64,000 nt of DNA from Rahnella woolbedingensis (lineage in GTDB: Bacteria; Pseudomonadota; Gammaproteobacteria; Enterobacterales; Enterobacteriaceae): positions 1 to 64,000 of the forward strand of contig NZ_RAHH01000025.1 in the NCBI RefSeq assembly GCF_003602095.1, in the 5' to 3' direction. This document shows, piece by piece, positions 1 through 8,119 of this stretch; the stretch's first letter is position 1, and every line of letters starts with the position of its first letter. The notes beneath the pieces are model-generated. The model worked only from the letters and a program-made list of their open reading frames with translations, was not told the origin of the DNA and made no database searches. A program made the position numbers and the translations under genes.

Positions 1-74
1 GCAGGGATAAACTGAGAGGGGAGTCACAAAGAATTCTTATTTAAGCAGGAGTGAAATATATGCATGTTTTGCAC

Positions 75-113
75 AAAAAAATGCCCACTGTGGTTTGCAC
101 GGTGGGCATTTTT
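75..113. terminator. Bidirectional intrinsic terminator downstream of garD
   Basis: A long stem pairs ATGCCCACTGTG with CACGGTGGGCAT (one G-T pair) around a short loop. It is flanked by an A-run on the left and a T-run on the right, so it can terminate transcription from either side. It lies just past the garD stop codon. Bases 1-74 show no supportable gene. Confidence 0.85.
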
Positions 114-136
114 GCTCAGATGAGATAGCCGGAAAC

Positions 137-1708
137 TCAGGTCACCGGTGCCGGGTTAAATACCGCCAGCGCATTGTGGATACCCCAGGTGTCTGACCAG
201 GTTTTCTTGCGGCCGCTGGCGATATCGAGGATAAAGTGGAACAGCTCCCAGCCGACGTCTTCGATAGTTGCATCACCGGTTGCAATCGTCCCGGCGTTGA
301 TGTCCATCAGGTCATGCCAGCGGTTAGCCAGTGTGGTGCGGGTCGCCATTTTGATTACCGGTACGGCCAGCAGGCCATAAGGCGTACCGCGTCCGGTGGT
401 AAAGACCTGAACGGTGATACCTGAAGCCAGTTGCTGCGTGCCGCAGACAAAATCACTGGCGGGCGTTGCGGCGAAGATCAGCCCCTTTTTGGTCGGACGC
501 TGACCCGGTGACAACACTTCAGAAATCGCGCTGGTGCCGGATTTCGCAATCGATCCAAGCGCTTTTTCAACCACGTTCGCCAGTCCGCCTTTTTTGTTGC
601 CCGGAGACGGGTTGGCGCTGCGGTCAGTCTGGCCCATAGACAGATAATCATCGTACCAGGCCATCTCTTCCAGCAGGCGTTTGCCGACGCTGACATCCGC
701 AGCACGCGGGGTGAGCAGATGGATTGCGTCGCGCACTTCGGTCACTTCCGAGAACATGACGGTCGCGCCGCAGCGTACCAGCAAATCTGATGCGTATCCG
801 ACCGCCGGGTTGGCGGTCACGCCGGAAAACGCATCGCTGCCGCCACACTGAGTACCGACCACCAGATCAGACGCCGGGCAGGTTTCGCGCTGGCGGCGGT
901 TCAGGCGTTCCAGATGGAATTGTGCGACGGTCAGGATATCGTCGACCATCGACTGGAAGCCGACGTGCTGTTCATCCTGCAAACGCACAATGTGGGTGTC
1001 GTCGAGCGAAATAGCCTGCACGTCCGGCGTACCTTCCAGCAAGCGTTCCGGCTGCAACTTCTCGCAACCTAAGCCGACAACCATGACTTCGCCGCCAAAG
1101 TTCGGGTTCAGCGCCAGATTGTGGATCGTGCGGATAGGAATCACCGCTGCCGGAGCGTTAATCGCCACGCCGCAGCCGTATAGATGGTTCAGCGCGACAA
1201 CGCCGTCGACGTTAGGGAATTTCGGCAGTAAATCGCGCTCGATAATTTTCACCACGTAATCAACCACGCCCGCTACGCAATGCACGCTGGTGGTAATGCC
1301 GAGCAGGTTTTTTGTGCCTACGCTGCCGTCTTCATTGCGATAGCCTTCAAACGTGTAGCCCTCAAGCTTCGGTAAGGCCGGGGGAACGCGTGTCGCCAGC
1401 GGCAGGCTGGCGAGCTCCGGTGCAACGGGCAATTCGACCAGCGATTCGTCAATCCAGCTGCCTTGCGGGATTCCCCTCACGGCATAACCGATGACTTCAC
1501 CATAACGAATAATATCGCCACCTTTGGCAATAGGATCTAAAGCAACTTTATGGCCTTGCGGAATATGCTCAATTAATTCCAGACCATTAGAAAACCGGGT
1601 GCCGGCTTTTAAACCGTTATCGTTCACAATAATGGCAACGTTGTCGCTTTCATGGACCTTAATGAAAAGCGCTTCGGTTGCATGTTCTTTATCTTTATTA
1701 CGTGACAT
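137..1708 (-). CDS. garD: Galactarate dehydratase
   Basis: Dehydrates galactarate (mucate) to 5-dehydro-4-deoxy-D-glucarate, the first step of cytoplasmic galactarate breakdown. The 523-residue product has the length of E. coli GarD and the UxaA/GarD layout: an N-terminal SAF-like domain (about residues 10-100), then a large catalytic region with the conserved cysteine motifs [17 protein letters not shown] and VGLGCEKLQ. The ATG at 1708 has a GGAG ribosome site 8-9 bases upstream. It is divergent from garPLRK, as in E. coli, where the regulator CdaR controls both sides; CdaR is not in this window. Nothing looks truncated. Confidence 0.97.
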   Translation of the reverse strand: MSRNKDKEHATEALFIKVHESDNVAIIVNDNGLKAGTRFSNGLELIEHIPQGHKVALDPIAKGGDIIRYGEVIGYAVRGIPQGSWIDESLVELPVAPELASLPLATRVPPALPKLEGYTFEGYRNEDGSVGTKNLLGITTSVHCVAGVVDYVVKIIERDLLPKFPNVDGVVALNHLYGCGVAINAPAAVIPIRTIHNLALNPNFGGEVMVVGLGCEKLQPERLLEGTPDVQAISLDDTHIVRLQDEQHVGFQSMVDDILTVAQFHLERLNRRQRETCPASDLVVGTQCGGSDAFSGVTANPAVGYASDLLVRCGATVMFSEVTEVRDAIHLLTPRAADVSVGKRLLEEMAWYDDYLSMGQTDRSANPSPGNKKGGLANVVEKALGSIAKSGTSAISEVLSPGQRPTKKGLIFAATPASDFVCGTQQLASGITVQVFTTGRGTPYGLLAVPVIKMATRTTLANRWHDLMDINAGTIATGDATIEDVGWELFHFILDIASGRKKTWSDTWGIHNALAVFNPAPVT

Positions 1709-2259
1709 AACTGTCTCCGCGTTTATTAAACATCCCGGACCAAAACGGTCCGGTTAATTCTCTGAAGTTGACGCTTAACGACGTTTCTCAAAAACATGCT
1801 CTGGCAATACAGGGTATGACGCTCATTATAAGACAGTCTTCCCCGAATCTCATTGTGCAACTGACCAGCTTTTTACCGGTTTAACATCATTCTGTGGGGC
1901 AGGTGACAGAATAAATGTGATGAATATCACCCTTTGCTTTGCGCGGTTATAGACGCAATGCAATCTGTGATTCCCCTCCCATCTTGATGTGTGAATGCAA
2001 AAGAATACTCGCAATAATCTGCTATATTCTTGGGCGAATGCACAGTGTTATTTCGGGGGCTCTTTTTTATACTGTATTGGCCCTCTGAAGGTGACGTTTA
2101 AAGTAATACAGGTAGATTTCATATAAAGCTTAATTAAGGGTTAATTTCCTGTTCGTATAAAAAAAGGATACGAAGAATAACGCTGGTGAGTGCCATGGCG
2201 TTATTTCAATGGCGATGAATTCCCTGAAAGAATTTTTCAATATTACAACGAAGGTCACC
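1709..2259. promoter_or_regulatory. garD-garP divergent control region
   Basis: This 551-base gap holds no convincing gene. Seen in it: an inverted repeat CCGGACC-aaaac-GGTCCGG at 1735-1753, inside the garD leader; a perfect TATAAT on the reverse strand at 1830-1825 (likely garD -10, weak -35); a strong CRP-type site at 1913-1934; a possible garP -10, TATATT at 2033-2038 or TATACT at 2068-2073; and inverted arms AAGAATA (2001-2007) and TATTCTT (2035-2041) that could be an operator. In E. coli CdaR activates gar genes; assigning these arms to CdaR would be a guess. Confidence 0.6.
1913..1934. promoter_or_regulatory. Predicted CRP (cAMP receptor protein) binding site
   Basis: The core TGTGATGAATATCACC fits the CRP consensus TGTGA-N6-TCACA in 9 of 10 conserved positions and has A/T flanks. 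Its centre is about 105 bases upstream of the predicted garD start point and well upstream of the garP promoter candidates. Catabolite control of sugar-acid use is expected. Confidence 0.75.
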
Positions 2260-3606
2260 ATGAACATTCAATCTCAGTCACGGACAATCGCGCAAAGTAA
2301 GGTACGAACTCATATTCGTTACTATATTTTGCTGATTATCTTTTTAATCACGGCGGTGAACTATGCTGACCGTGCAACGCTTTCCATTGCAGGGACCGAA
2401 GTCGCGCGTGAGCTGGGGCTTGATGCTGCGGATATGGGGCAAATCTTTGCGGCATTCGGCTGGGCCTATCTGATTATGCAACTGCCGGGCGGATGGCTGC
2501 TGGACCGCTTTGGTTCGAAAAGGGTGTATACCTACAGCCTGTTTTTCTGGTCATTGTTTACCTTGTTACAGGGTTTTGTCGGCTGGTTCCCGCTGGCGTA
2601 TGGTGCCCTGACGCTGTTCATCCTGCGCTTTATGCTGGGATTTTCCGAAGCGCCTTCTTTTCCGGCTAACGCCCGAATTGTCGCGGCCTGGTTCCCGACC
2701 ACAGAACGCGGCACCGCCTCGGCGATTTTTAACTCCGCACAATATTTTTCCCTGGCCCTGTTCTCACCGTTACTCGGCTGGCTGACCTACGCCTGGGGCT
2801 GGGAGCATGTCTTCATCGTCATGGGTGTGATGGGTTTTGTGCTGACGCTGGTGTGGATCAAATTTATCCATAACCCACCTGAGCATCCGAATATTTCCAA
2901 AAGCGAGCTGGAGTTTCTCAAAGAAGGTGGCGCGGTAGTAGATATCGACCACAAGAAAACCGACACCGCGAAAAGTGGCCCGAAATGGAGCTACGTACGC
3001 CAGATGTTGAGCAGCCGCATGATGCTTGGGATCTTCTTCGGTCAGTATTTCATTAACAGTATTACGTGGTTCTTCCTGACCTGGTTCCCGATTTATCTGG
3101 TTCAGGAAAAGGGCATGTCTATTCTTAAAGTGGGGATGATTGCCGCAATCCCGGCGCTGTGTGGATTTGCTGGCGGCGTGCTGGGTGGCGTGTTTTCGGA
3201 TTTCCTGATCAGACGCGGTTACTCGCTGACCGTGGCGCGTAAAGTCCCTATCGTTCTGGGCATGTTGTTAGCCACCAGCATCATCTTGTGTAACTACACC
3301 GATAACAACGCACTGGTCGTCACCCTGATGGCGCTGGCGTTCTTTGGCAAAGGCTTTGGTGCGCTGGGCTGGCCGGTGATTGCTGATACCGCACCGAAAG
3401 AAGTCATCGGCCTGTGCGGAGGCATCTTCAACGTGTTCGGTAACGTGGCCTCTATCGTGACGCCGCTGGTTATCGGCTACATGGTGAAAGGGCTGCATTC
3501 ATTCAATATGGCATTAATTTTTGTGGGCTGTTCAGCACTGATGGCGATGCTTTGCTATCTGCTGGTCGTCGGCGATATCAAACGCCTGGAACTTAAGAAA
3601 CAGTAA
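2260..3606 (+). CDS. garP: Galactarate/glucarate/glycerate MFS transporter
   Basis: Inner-membrane major facilitator of the anion:cation symporter family that imports hexarates. The 448-residue protein carries about 12 hydrophobic segments and the family stretches NYADRATLSIAGTEVA, GGWLLDRFGSKRVY and GFSEAPSFPANARIVAAWFP, closely matching E. coli GarP. The frame stays open to an ATG at 2209, but the ATG at 2260 is preferred: it gives the family length (GarP is 444 residues) and follows an AAGG ribosome site. First gene of garPLRK. The paralogue GudP is similar; the neighbouring garLRK genes favour GarP. Confidence 0.93.
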   Translation: MNIQSQSRTIAQSKVRTHIRYYILLIIFLITAVNYADRATLSIAGTEVARELGLDAADMGQIFAAFGWAYLIMQLPGGWLLDRFGSKRVYTYSLFFWSLFTLLQGFVGWFPLAYGALTLFILRFMLGFSEAPSFPANARIVAAWFPTTERGTASAIFNSAQYFSLALFSPLLGWLTYAWGWEHVFIVMGVMGFVLTLVWIKFIHNPPEHPNISKSELEFLKEGGAVVDIDHKKTDTAKSGPKWSYVRQMLSSRMMLGIFFGQYFINSITWFFLTWFPIYLVQEKGMSILKVGMIAAIPALCGFAGGVLGGVFSDFLIRRGYSLTVARKVPIVLGMLLATSIILCNYTDNNALVVTLMALAFFGKGFGALGWPVIADTAPKEVIGLCGGIFNVFGNVASIVTPLVIGYMVKGLHSFNMALIFVGCSALMAMLCYLLVVGDIKRLELKKQ

Positions 3607-3667
3607 ATTTTGATGCGGGCATTCCGGACTTCCGGCTCTGCCCCTTTGATGAGGTCAGATATCAGAT

Positions 3668-4438
3668 ATGAGTAATCAAATGATTCCAAACCGCTTTCGC
3701 CAGGCCTTGCTGCAAGGAAAAACGCTGATTGGTTGCTGGTCAGCCCTGTGCAGCCCGATTACTACCGAAGTGCTCGGTGTGGCGGGCTTTGACTGGCTGC
3801 TGCTCGATGGCGAACACGCGCCGAATGATGTGACCACTTTTGTACCGCAGCTGATGGCGCTGAAAGGCAGCCGCAGCGCGCCGGTGGTTCGTCCGCAATT
3901 TAATGATCCGGTAGTGATAAAGCGTCTGCTGGATATCGGTTTCTATAACTTCCTGATCCCTTTCGTGGAAACGCAGGAACAAGCTGAACTGGCCGTGGCA
4001 TCGACGCGTTATCCGCCCGCGGGCATCCGTGGCGTGTCTGTTTCGCATCGCAGCAACATGTTCGGCACCGTGCCGGATTACTTCACCAGCATCAACGACA
4101 ATATCGCGGTGATGGTGCAAATCGAGAGCCAGCAGGGCGTTGATAACCTGGATGCCATTGCGGCAGTTGACGGCATCGATGGCATTTTCGTCGGGCCAAG
4201 TGATCTCGCCGCAGGGATGGGGCATCTCGGTAACGCCGGGCACCCAGACGTACAGGCCGCCATCCGCCACATCTTTGCGCGTGCCAAAGCGCACGGCAAA
4301 GCCAGCGGGATCCTGGCGCCGGTTGAAGCCGATGCCCGCCGCTATCTGGAGTGGGGCGCGACCTTCGTGGCCGTCGGCAGTGATTTAGGCGTTTTCCGCG
4401 CAGGTACGCAGGCGCTTTGCGATCGCTTCACCAAGTGA
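3668..4438 (+). CDS. garL: 5-keto-4-deoxy-D-glucarate (2-dehydro-3-deoxyglucarate) aldolase
   Basis: Class II aldolase of the HpcH/HpaI family that splits 5-dehydro-4-deoxy-glucarate to pyruvate and tartronate semialdehyde. At 256 residues it has the same length as E. coli GarL. Seen: the [10 protein letters not shown] segment with the catalytic His near residue 50; [10 protein letters not shown] and [12 protein letters not shown], which carry the metal-binding Glu and Asp of a TIM barrel. It lies 61 bases after garP and 37 bases before garR, consistent with one operon. Confidence 0.96.
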   Translation: MSNQMIPNRFRQALLQGKTLIGCWSALCSPITTEVLGVAGFDWLLLDGEHAPNDVTTFVPQLMALKGSRSAPVVRPQFNDPVVIKRLLDIGFYNFLIPFVETQEQAELAVASTRYPPAGIRGVSVSHRSNMFGTVPDYFTSINDNIAVMVQIESQQGVDNLDAIAAVDGIDGIFVGPSDLAAGMGHLGNAGHPDVQAAIRHIFARAKAHGKASGILAPVEADARRYLEWGATFVAVGSDLGVFRAGTQALCDRFTK

Positions 4439-4475
4439 TCCGCTCTCATAACATCAAAAAACAGAGGATACCGGA

Positions 4476-5360
4476 ATGAAAATTGGCTTTATTGGTTTAG
4501 GCATCATGGGCAAGCCTATGAGCAAAAACCTGCTGAAAGCAGGTTATGAGCTGGTGGTGATGGATCGCAATCTCGATACCGTCGGTGAAATCGTCAAACT
4601 GGGTGCGACGGCGGCAGATACCCCAAAAGCCGTGGCTGCGGTTTCTGACGTTATTATCACCATGCTGCCAAACTCGCCGCAGGTGAAAGAAGTGGCGCTG
4701 GGCGAAAACGGTCTGATTGAAGGCGCGCGTCCGGGCACTATTTTCATCGACATGAGTTCTATCGCACCGCTGGCCAGCCGTGAAATCAGTCAGGCGCTGG
4801 CCGCTAAGCAAATCTCGATGCTCGATGCACCGGTCTCCGGCGGAGAGCCCAAAGCCATCGACGGCACCATGTCTGTCATGGTGGGCGGGGACAAAGCCGT
4901 GTTCGATAAATGCTTTGAGATCATGAAAGCGATGGCGGGTTCTGTGGTACATACCGGTGACATCGGCGCAGGTAACGTGACCAAACTGGCGAACCAGGTG
5001 ATTGTGGCGCTTAACATTGCGGCAATGTCCGAAGCGCTGGTGCTGGCGACCAAAGCGGGCGTGGATCCTGAGTTAGTTTTCCAGGCAATTCGTGGCGGAC
5101 TGGCGGGCAGCACCGTGCTGGAAGCGAAAGCGCCGATGGTGATGGATCGCAACTTCAAACCGGGTTTCCGTATTGATTTGCACATCAAAGATTTAGCTAA
5201 CGCACTGGACACCTCACACGGCGTCGGCGCGCAACTGCCTCTGACCTCGCTAGTCATGGAAATGATGCAGGCACTGAAAGCGGATGGTCACGGGCAATCT
5301 GACCATAGCGCCATTGCACGCTATTATGAAACCTTAGCGAAGGTTGAAGTTACCCGTTAG
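4476..5360 (+). CDS. garR: 2-hydroxy-3-oxopropionate (tartronate semialdehyde) reductase
   Basis: NADH-dependent reductase of the beta-hydroxyacid dehydrogenase family that converts tartronate semialdehyde, the GarL product, to D-glycerate. The 294-residue chain has the N-terminal Rossmann motif GFIGLGIMGKPMS (residues 3-15), the substrate motif DAPVSGGEPKA, and the catalytic-Lys motif GAGNVTKLANQ near residue 170. GarR and GlxR are close paralogues; the gar context decides for GarR. The start follows an AGAGGA ribosome site. Confidence 0.96.
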   Translation: MKIGFIGLGIMGKPMSKNLLKAGYELVVMDRNLDTVGEIVKLGATAADTPKAVAAVSDVIITMLPNSPQVKEVALGENGLIEGARPGTIFIDMSSIAPLASREISQALAAKQISMLDAPVSGGEPKAIDGTMSVMVGGDKAVFDKCFEIMKAMAGSVVHTGDIGAGNVTKLANQVIVALNIAAMSEALVLATKAGVDPELVFQAIRGGLAGSTVLEAKAPMVMDRNFKPGFRIDLHIKDLANALDTSHGVGAQLPLTSLVMEMMQALKADGHGQSDHSAIARYYETLAKVEVTR

Positions 5361-5368
5361 TCTGCGGC

Positions 5369-5407
5369 GGCAGCGCGACCCTGAGCTGAGCCTCGCGTCG
5401 CGTTGCC
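5369..5407 (+). repeat. Intercistronic stem-loop between garR and garK
   Basis: GGCAGCGCGAC (5369-5379) can pair with GTCGCGTTGCC (5397-5407), giving 11 pairs including one G-U around a 17-base loop. No T-run follows, so it is more likely an mRNA-stabilising or partial-attenuation structure than a full terminator. It sits in the 120-base garR-garK gap, the longest in the operon. Confidence 0.55.
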
Positions 5408-5480
5408 CTTCAGGCAGGATGCAAAACTGACAGGACGCTTTTCCACATCGGCGCGTGCAGTTTATGAAGGTAATGACTTT

Positions 5481-6620
5481 ATGAAAATAGTGATCGCACC
5501 GGATTCATACAAAGAAAGTTTGTCTGCTTTGGATGTGGCAAAAGCCATCGAAAGTGGTTTCCGTGAGATTTTCCCCGAGGCGGAATACGTCAAACTGCCC
5601 GTGGCCGATGGCGGAGAAGGCACTGTTGAGGCGATGGTGGCGGCTACAGGAGGCCGCGTCGTTAAAGTGAATGTCACCGGACCGTTGGGAAAACCCATCG
5701 AAGCGTTCTTCGGTTTGTCAGGTGATGAGAAAATCGCTTTTATCGAAATGGCAGCGGCCAGCGGGCTGGAAAGCGTTCCGCCTGCGCAACGTAATCCGCT
5801 GAAAACCACGTCTTACGGTACGGGTGAACTGATCCATTCAGCGCTCGATCATGGCGTGAAACACTGCATTATTGGCATTGGCGGCAGTGCAACCAATGAC
5901 GGCGGCGCGGGCATGATGCAGGCGCTCGGCGCAAAACTGCTGACCAAAGAGGGCAGTCAGATTGGGCAGGGTGGCGGCGAGCTGGAAAAGCTGCATCACA
6001 TTGATATCAGCGGTCTGGATGAAAGAATAAAAAAATGTCGGTTTGAAGTCGCGTGTGACGTGACCAATCCGCTGACCGGTAAGGACGGCGCGTCTGCCAT
6101 CTTTGGCCCGCAAAAAGGCGCGACACCGGAGATGATCGAACAGCTCGATGGCTATCTGCATCATTATGCACAGGTGATCAAAAAGGATCTGGGCATTGAT
6201 GTTGAACATGTACCCGGCGCAGGCGCGGCGGGCGGCATGGGCGCGGCACTTTACGGATTCTGTCATGCGGAATTACGTCAGGGGATTGAGATCGTCACCG
6301 ATGCGCTCGGGCTGGATGAGCTGGTGAAAGATGCAACGCTTGTGATCACCGGCGAAGGGCGTATCGACAGCCAGAGCGTGAACGGCAAAGTGCCGATTGG
6401 TGTGGCGCGGGTGGCGAAGCGCTATAACAAACCGGTGATTGGTATTGCCGGCAGTCTGACCAAAGATGTGGATGTGGTTTATGACCACGGGCTGGACGCT
6501 GTTTTCAGTGTGCTTTACAGCATTTGTACGCTGGATGACGCCCTGAAAAATGCCGCTGACAACCTGCGTAAATCCGCGCGGAATATTGCCGCGACCATTA
6601 AGTTATCGCAAAAACTTTAA
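5481..6620 (+). CDS. garK: Glycerate 2-kinase (2-phosphoglycerate-forming)
   Basis: Phosphorylates D-glycerate to 2-phosphoglycerate, feeding the gar pathway into glycolysis at the enolase step. The 379-residue protein belongs to the type 1 glycerate kinase family. Seen: APDSYKESLSA at the N-terminus, PVADGGEGTVEA, IGIGGSATNDGGAGM and TGEGRIDSQS. The frame is open upstream to 5403, but the ATG at 5481 is chosen because the protein then begins MKIVIAPDSYKES as in the family and has the expected length. Last gene of the operon; a strong terminator follows at 6637. Confidence 0.95.
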   Translation: MKIVIAPDSYKESLSALDVAKAIESGFREIFPEAEYVKLPVADGGEGTVEAMVAATGGRVVKVNVTGPLGKPIEAFFGLSGDEKIAFIEMAAASGLESVPPAQRNPLKTTSYGTGELIHSALDHGVKHCIIGIGGSATNDGGAGMMQALGAKLLTKEGSQIGQGGGELEKLHHIDISGLDERIKKCRFEVACDVTNPLTGKDGASAIFGPQKGATPEMIEQLDGYLHHYAQVIKKDLGIDVEHVPGAGAAGGMGAALYGFCHAELRQGIEIVTDALGLDELVKDATLVITGEGRIDSQSVNGKVPIGVARVAKRYNKPVIGIAGSLTKDVDVVYDHGLDAVFSVLYSICTLDDALKNAADNLRKSARNIAATIKLSQKL

Positions 6621-6636
6621 CCGGCAGCACTCAGTT

Positions 6637-6675
6637 AAAAAAACCGGCGTTCAGGCCTTACCTGCGCCGGTTTTT
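6637..6675 (+). terminator. Intrinsic terminator of garPLRK
   Basis: AAACCGGCG pairs with CGCCGGTTT around a 15-base loop and is followed by a T-run. An A-run on the left also permits use from the other strand. It lies about 17 bases past the garK stop. Confidence 0.85.
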
Positions 6676-6737
6676 GTATTTTATTTCCGCTGTTTTTACG
6701 ATAGGTTTTAGAAACATCCGCCAGAGAGAAAACACGT

Positions 6738-8045
6738 ATGCCAGAGATTGATTTTTCACAGCAGCCGGTAAATACCCTGACCAAGGGATTGGGGCCGCTG
6801 AGCGCCGGTGCGCGCAAGGGCGATATTCGCGGGCAGGGCTGGAATATTCTGCGTGAAGACGTCAGCCTGCCGGTCGCGGTGCTGCTCGAAGAGAGAGTCG
6901 AACATAATCTTTCCTGGATGCGAGAATTTATCCAGCGCTATGAGCTGAAACTGGCACCGCACGGCAAAACTACCATGAGTCCTGAGCTGTATCAGATGCA
7001 GCTCGAATTTGGCGCGTGGGGCATTACGCTGGCGACGGCGCCGCAGGTCAACGCCGCATTCGCGCATGGCGTGCGTAAAGTGATTATGGCCAATCAGCTG
7101 GTCGGCAAAGGCAATATGGCGATGATCGCCGGGCTGATGCGTGAAGACCCGGCTTTCGATTTCACCTGCATTGTGGATTCGGCAGATAATGCCGACGCGC
7201 TCGGTCATTACTTTGCCAGCCAGCAGCTGAAACTGCGCGTGATGTTTGAATATGGTATTGCGGGCGGCAGAACCGGCATTCGCACCGACCAGCAGGAAGC
7301 CGATGTGCTGGCGGCGGTAAAACGCTGGCCGCAGTCGCTGGCGCTGGTCGGCGTCGAGCTTTACGAAGGGGTCAGCAATGACGAGGCGGTGATCCGCGGT
7401 TTTCTGCGCCACGTGATGACCCGTACACACGTGCTGGCGCAGGCCGGAGAATTCGCCGAGCCACAGGTGATATTAACCGGCGCCGGTTCCGCCTGGTTCG
7501 ATGTGGTGGCAGAAGAACTGACGCGGGAAGAAACGCATCTGGATGCTGAAAAACGCTATACGCTCGATATCATTCTGCGTTCCGGCTGCTATGTGACGCA
7601 CGACGTCGGCGCGTATCAGACGGCGCTCGAGCGGATGCAAACCAGTAATCCGGTGGCGCGCGAGATGAACAGCAGTTTACAGCCCGCGTTGCAGGTCTGG
7701 GCAGCGGTGCAGTCGTTGCCGGAGCCGGGCAGGGCGATTATCGCTTTCGGTAAGCGTGATGCCGGTTATGACGCCGGATACCCGAAAGCCGCCGGACACT
7801 TTCGTCCGTGCAGCGCCAAACAGGCGGGATACACCACGGTGGTGCCCGCGCCTGAAGAGTGGAAAGTGTTCTCTATGATGGATCAGCACGCGTTTATGTC
7901 GATACCGGAAAACGCCGATCTGAAAGTGGGTGACATGCTGGTTTTTGATATCAGTCATCCGTGCCTGACTTTTGACAAATGGCGTCAGCTGCTGCTGGTG
8001 AACGAGCAGTGGGATGTGACCGGCGCGGTGACGACCTGGTTCTGA
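6738..8045 (+). CDS. Fold-type III PLP enzyme, D-serine dehydratase/D-threonine aldolase-like (amino acid deaminase)
   Basis: A 435-residue protein with an alanine-racemase-like N-terminal barrel and a C-terminal D-serine-dehydratase-like domain. The likely PLP lysine is in APHGKTTMSP (about residue 76). The C-terminal SMMDQHAF and SHPCLTFDKW stretches carry the His and Cys that bind metal in this family. Family members remove the amino group from, or cleave, small D-amino or 3-hydroxy amino acids; the true substrate here is not evident. It forms a single-gene unit between the garK and barA terminators, with a GAGAG ribosome site before the ATG. No regulator gene accompanies it. Confidence 0.8.
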   Translation: MPEIDFSQQPVNTLTKGLGPLSAGARKGDIRGQGWNILREDVSLPVAVLLEERVEHNLSWMREFIQRYELKLAPHGKTTMSPELYQMQLEFGAWGITLATAPQVNAAFAHGVRKVIMANQLVGKGNMAMIAGLMREDPAFDFTCIVDSADNADALGHYFASQQLKLRVMFEYGIAGGRTGIRTDQQEADVLAAVKRWPQSLALVGVELYEGVSNDEAVIRGFLRHVMTRTHVLAQAGEFAEPQVILTGAGSAWFDVVAEELTREETHLDAEKRYTLDIILRSGCYVTHDVGAYQTALERMQTSNPVAREMNSSLQPALQVWAAVQSLPEPGRAIIAFGKRDAGYDAGYPKAAGHFRPCSAKQAGYTTVVPAPEEWKVFSMMDQHAFMSIPENADLKVGDMLVFDISHPCLTFDKWRQLLLVNEQWDVTGAVTTWF

Positions 8046-8057
8046 TCTCTGAATTTT

Positions 8058-8089
8058 AAAAAAACGCCCGGACTGAGCCGGGCGTTTTG
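8058..8089. terminator. Bidirectional terminator between the PLP enzyme gene and barA
   Basis: AAAACGCCCGG pairs with CCGGGCGTTTT around a short loop, with A-rich and T-rich flanks. It can serve the convergent genes on both strands. Confidence 0.85.
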
Positions 8090-8119
8090 CTGATCGTCGC
8101 AGGATGTTATCTCCGGCTT

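Noticed and set aside
2209-2259. Longer N-terminus of garP starting at 2209
   Set aside because: The extra 17 residues have no counterpart in GarP and the ATG at 2260 has its own ribosome site and gives the usual length.
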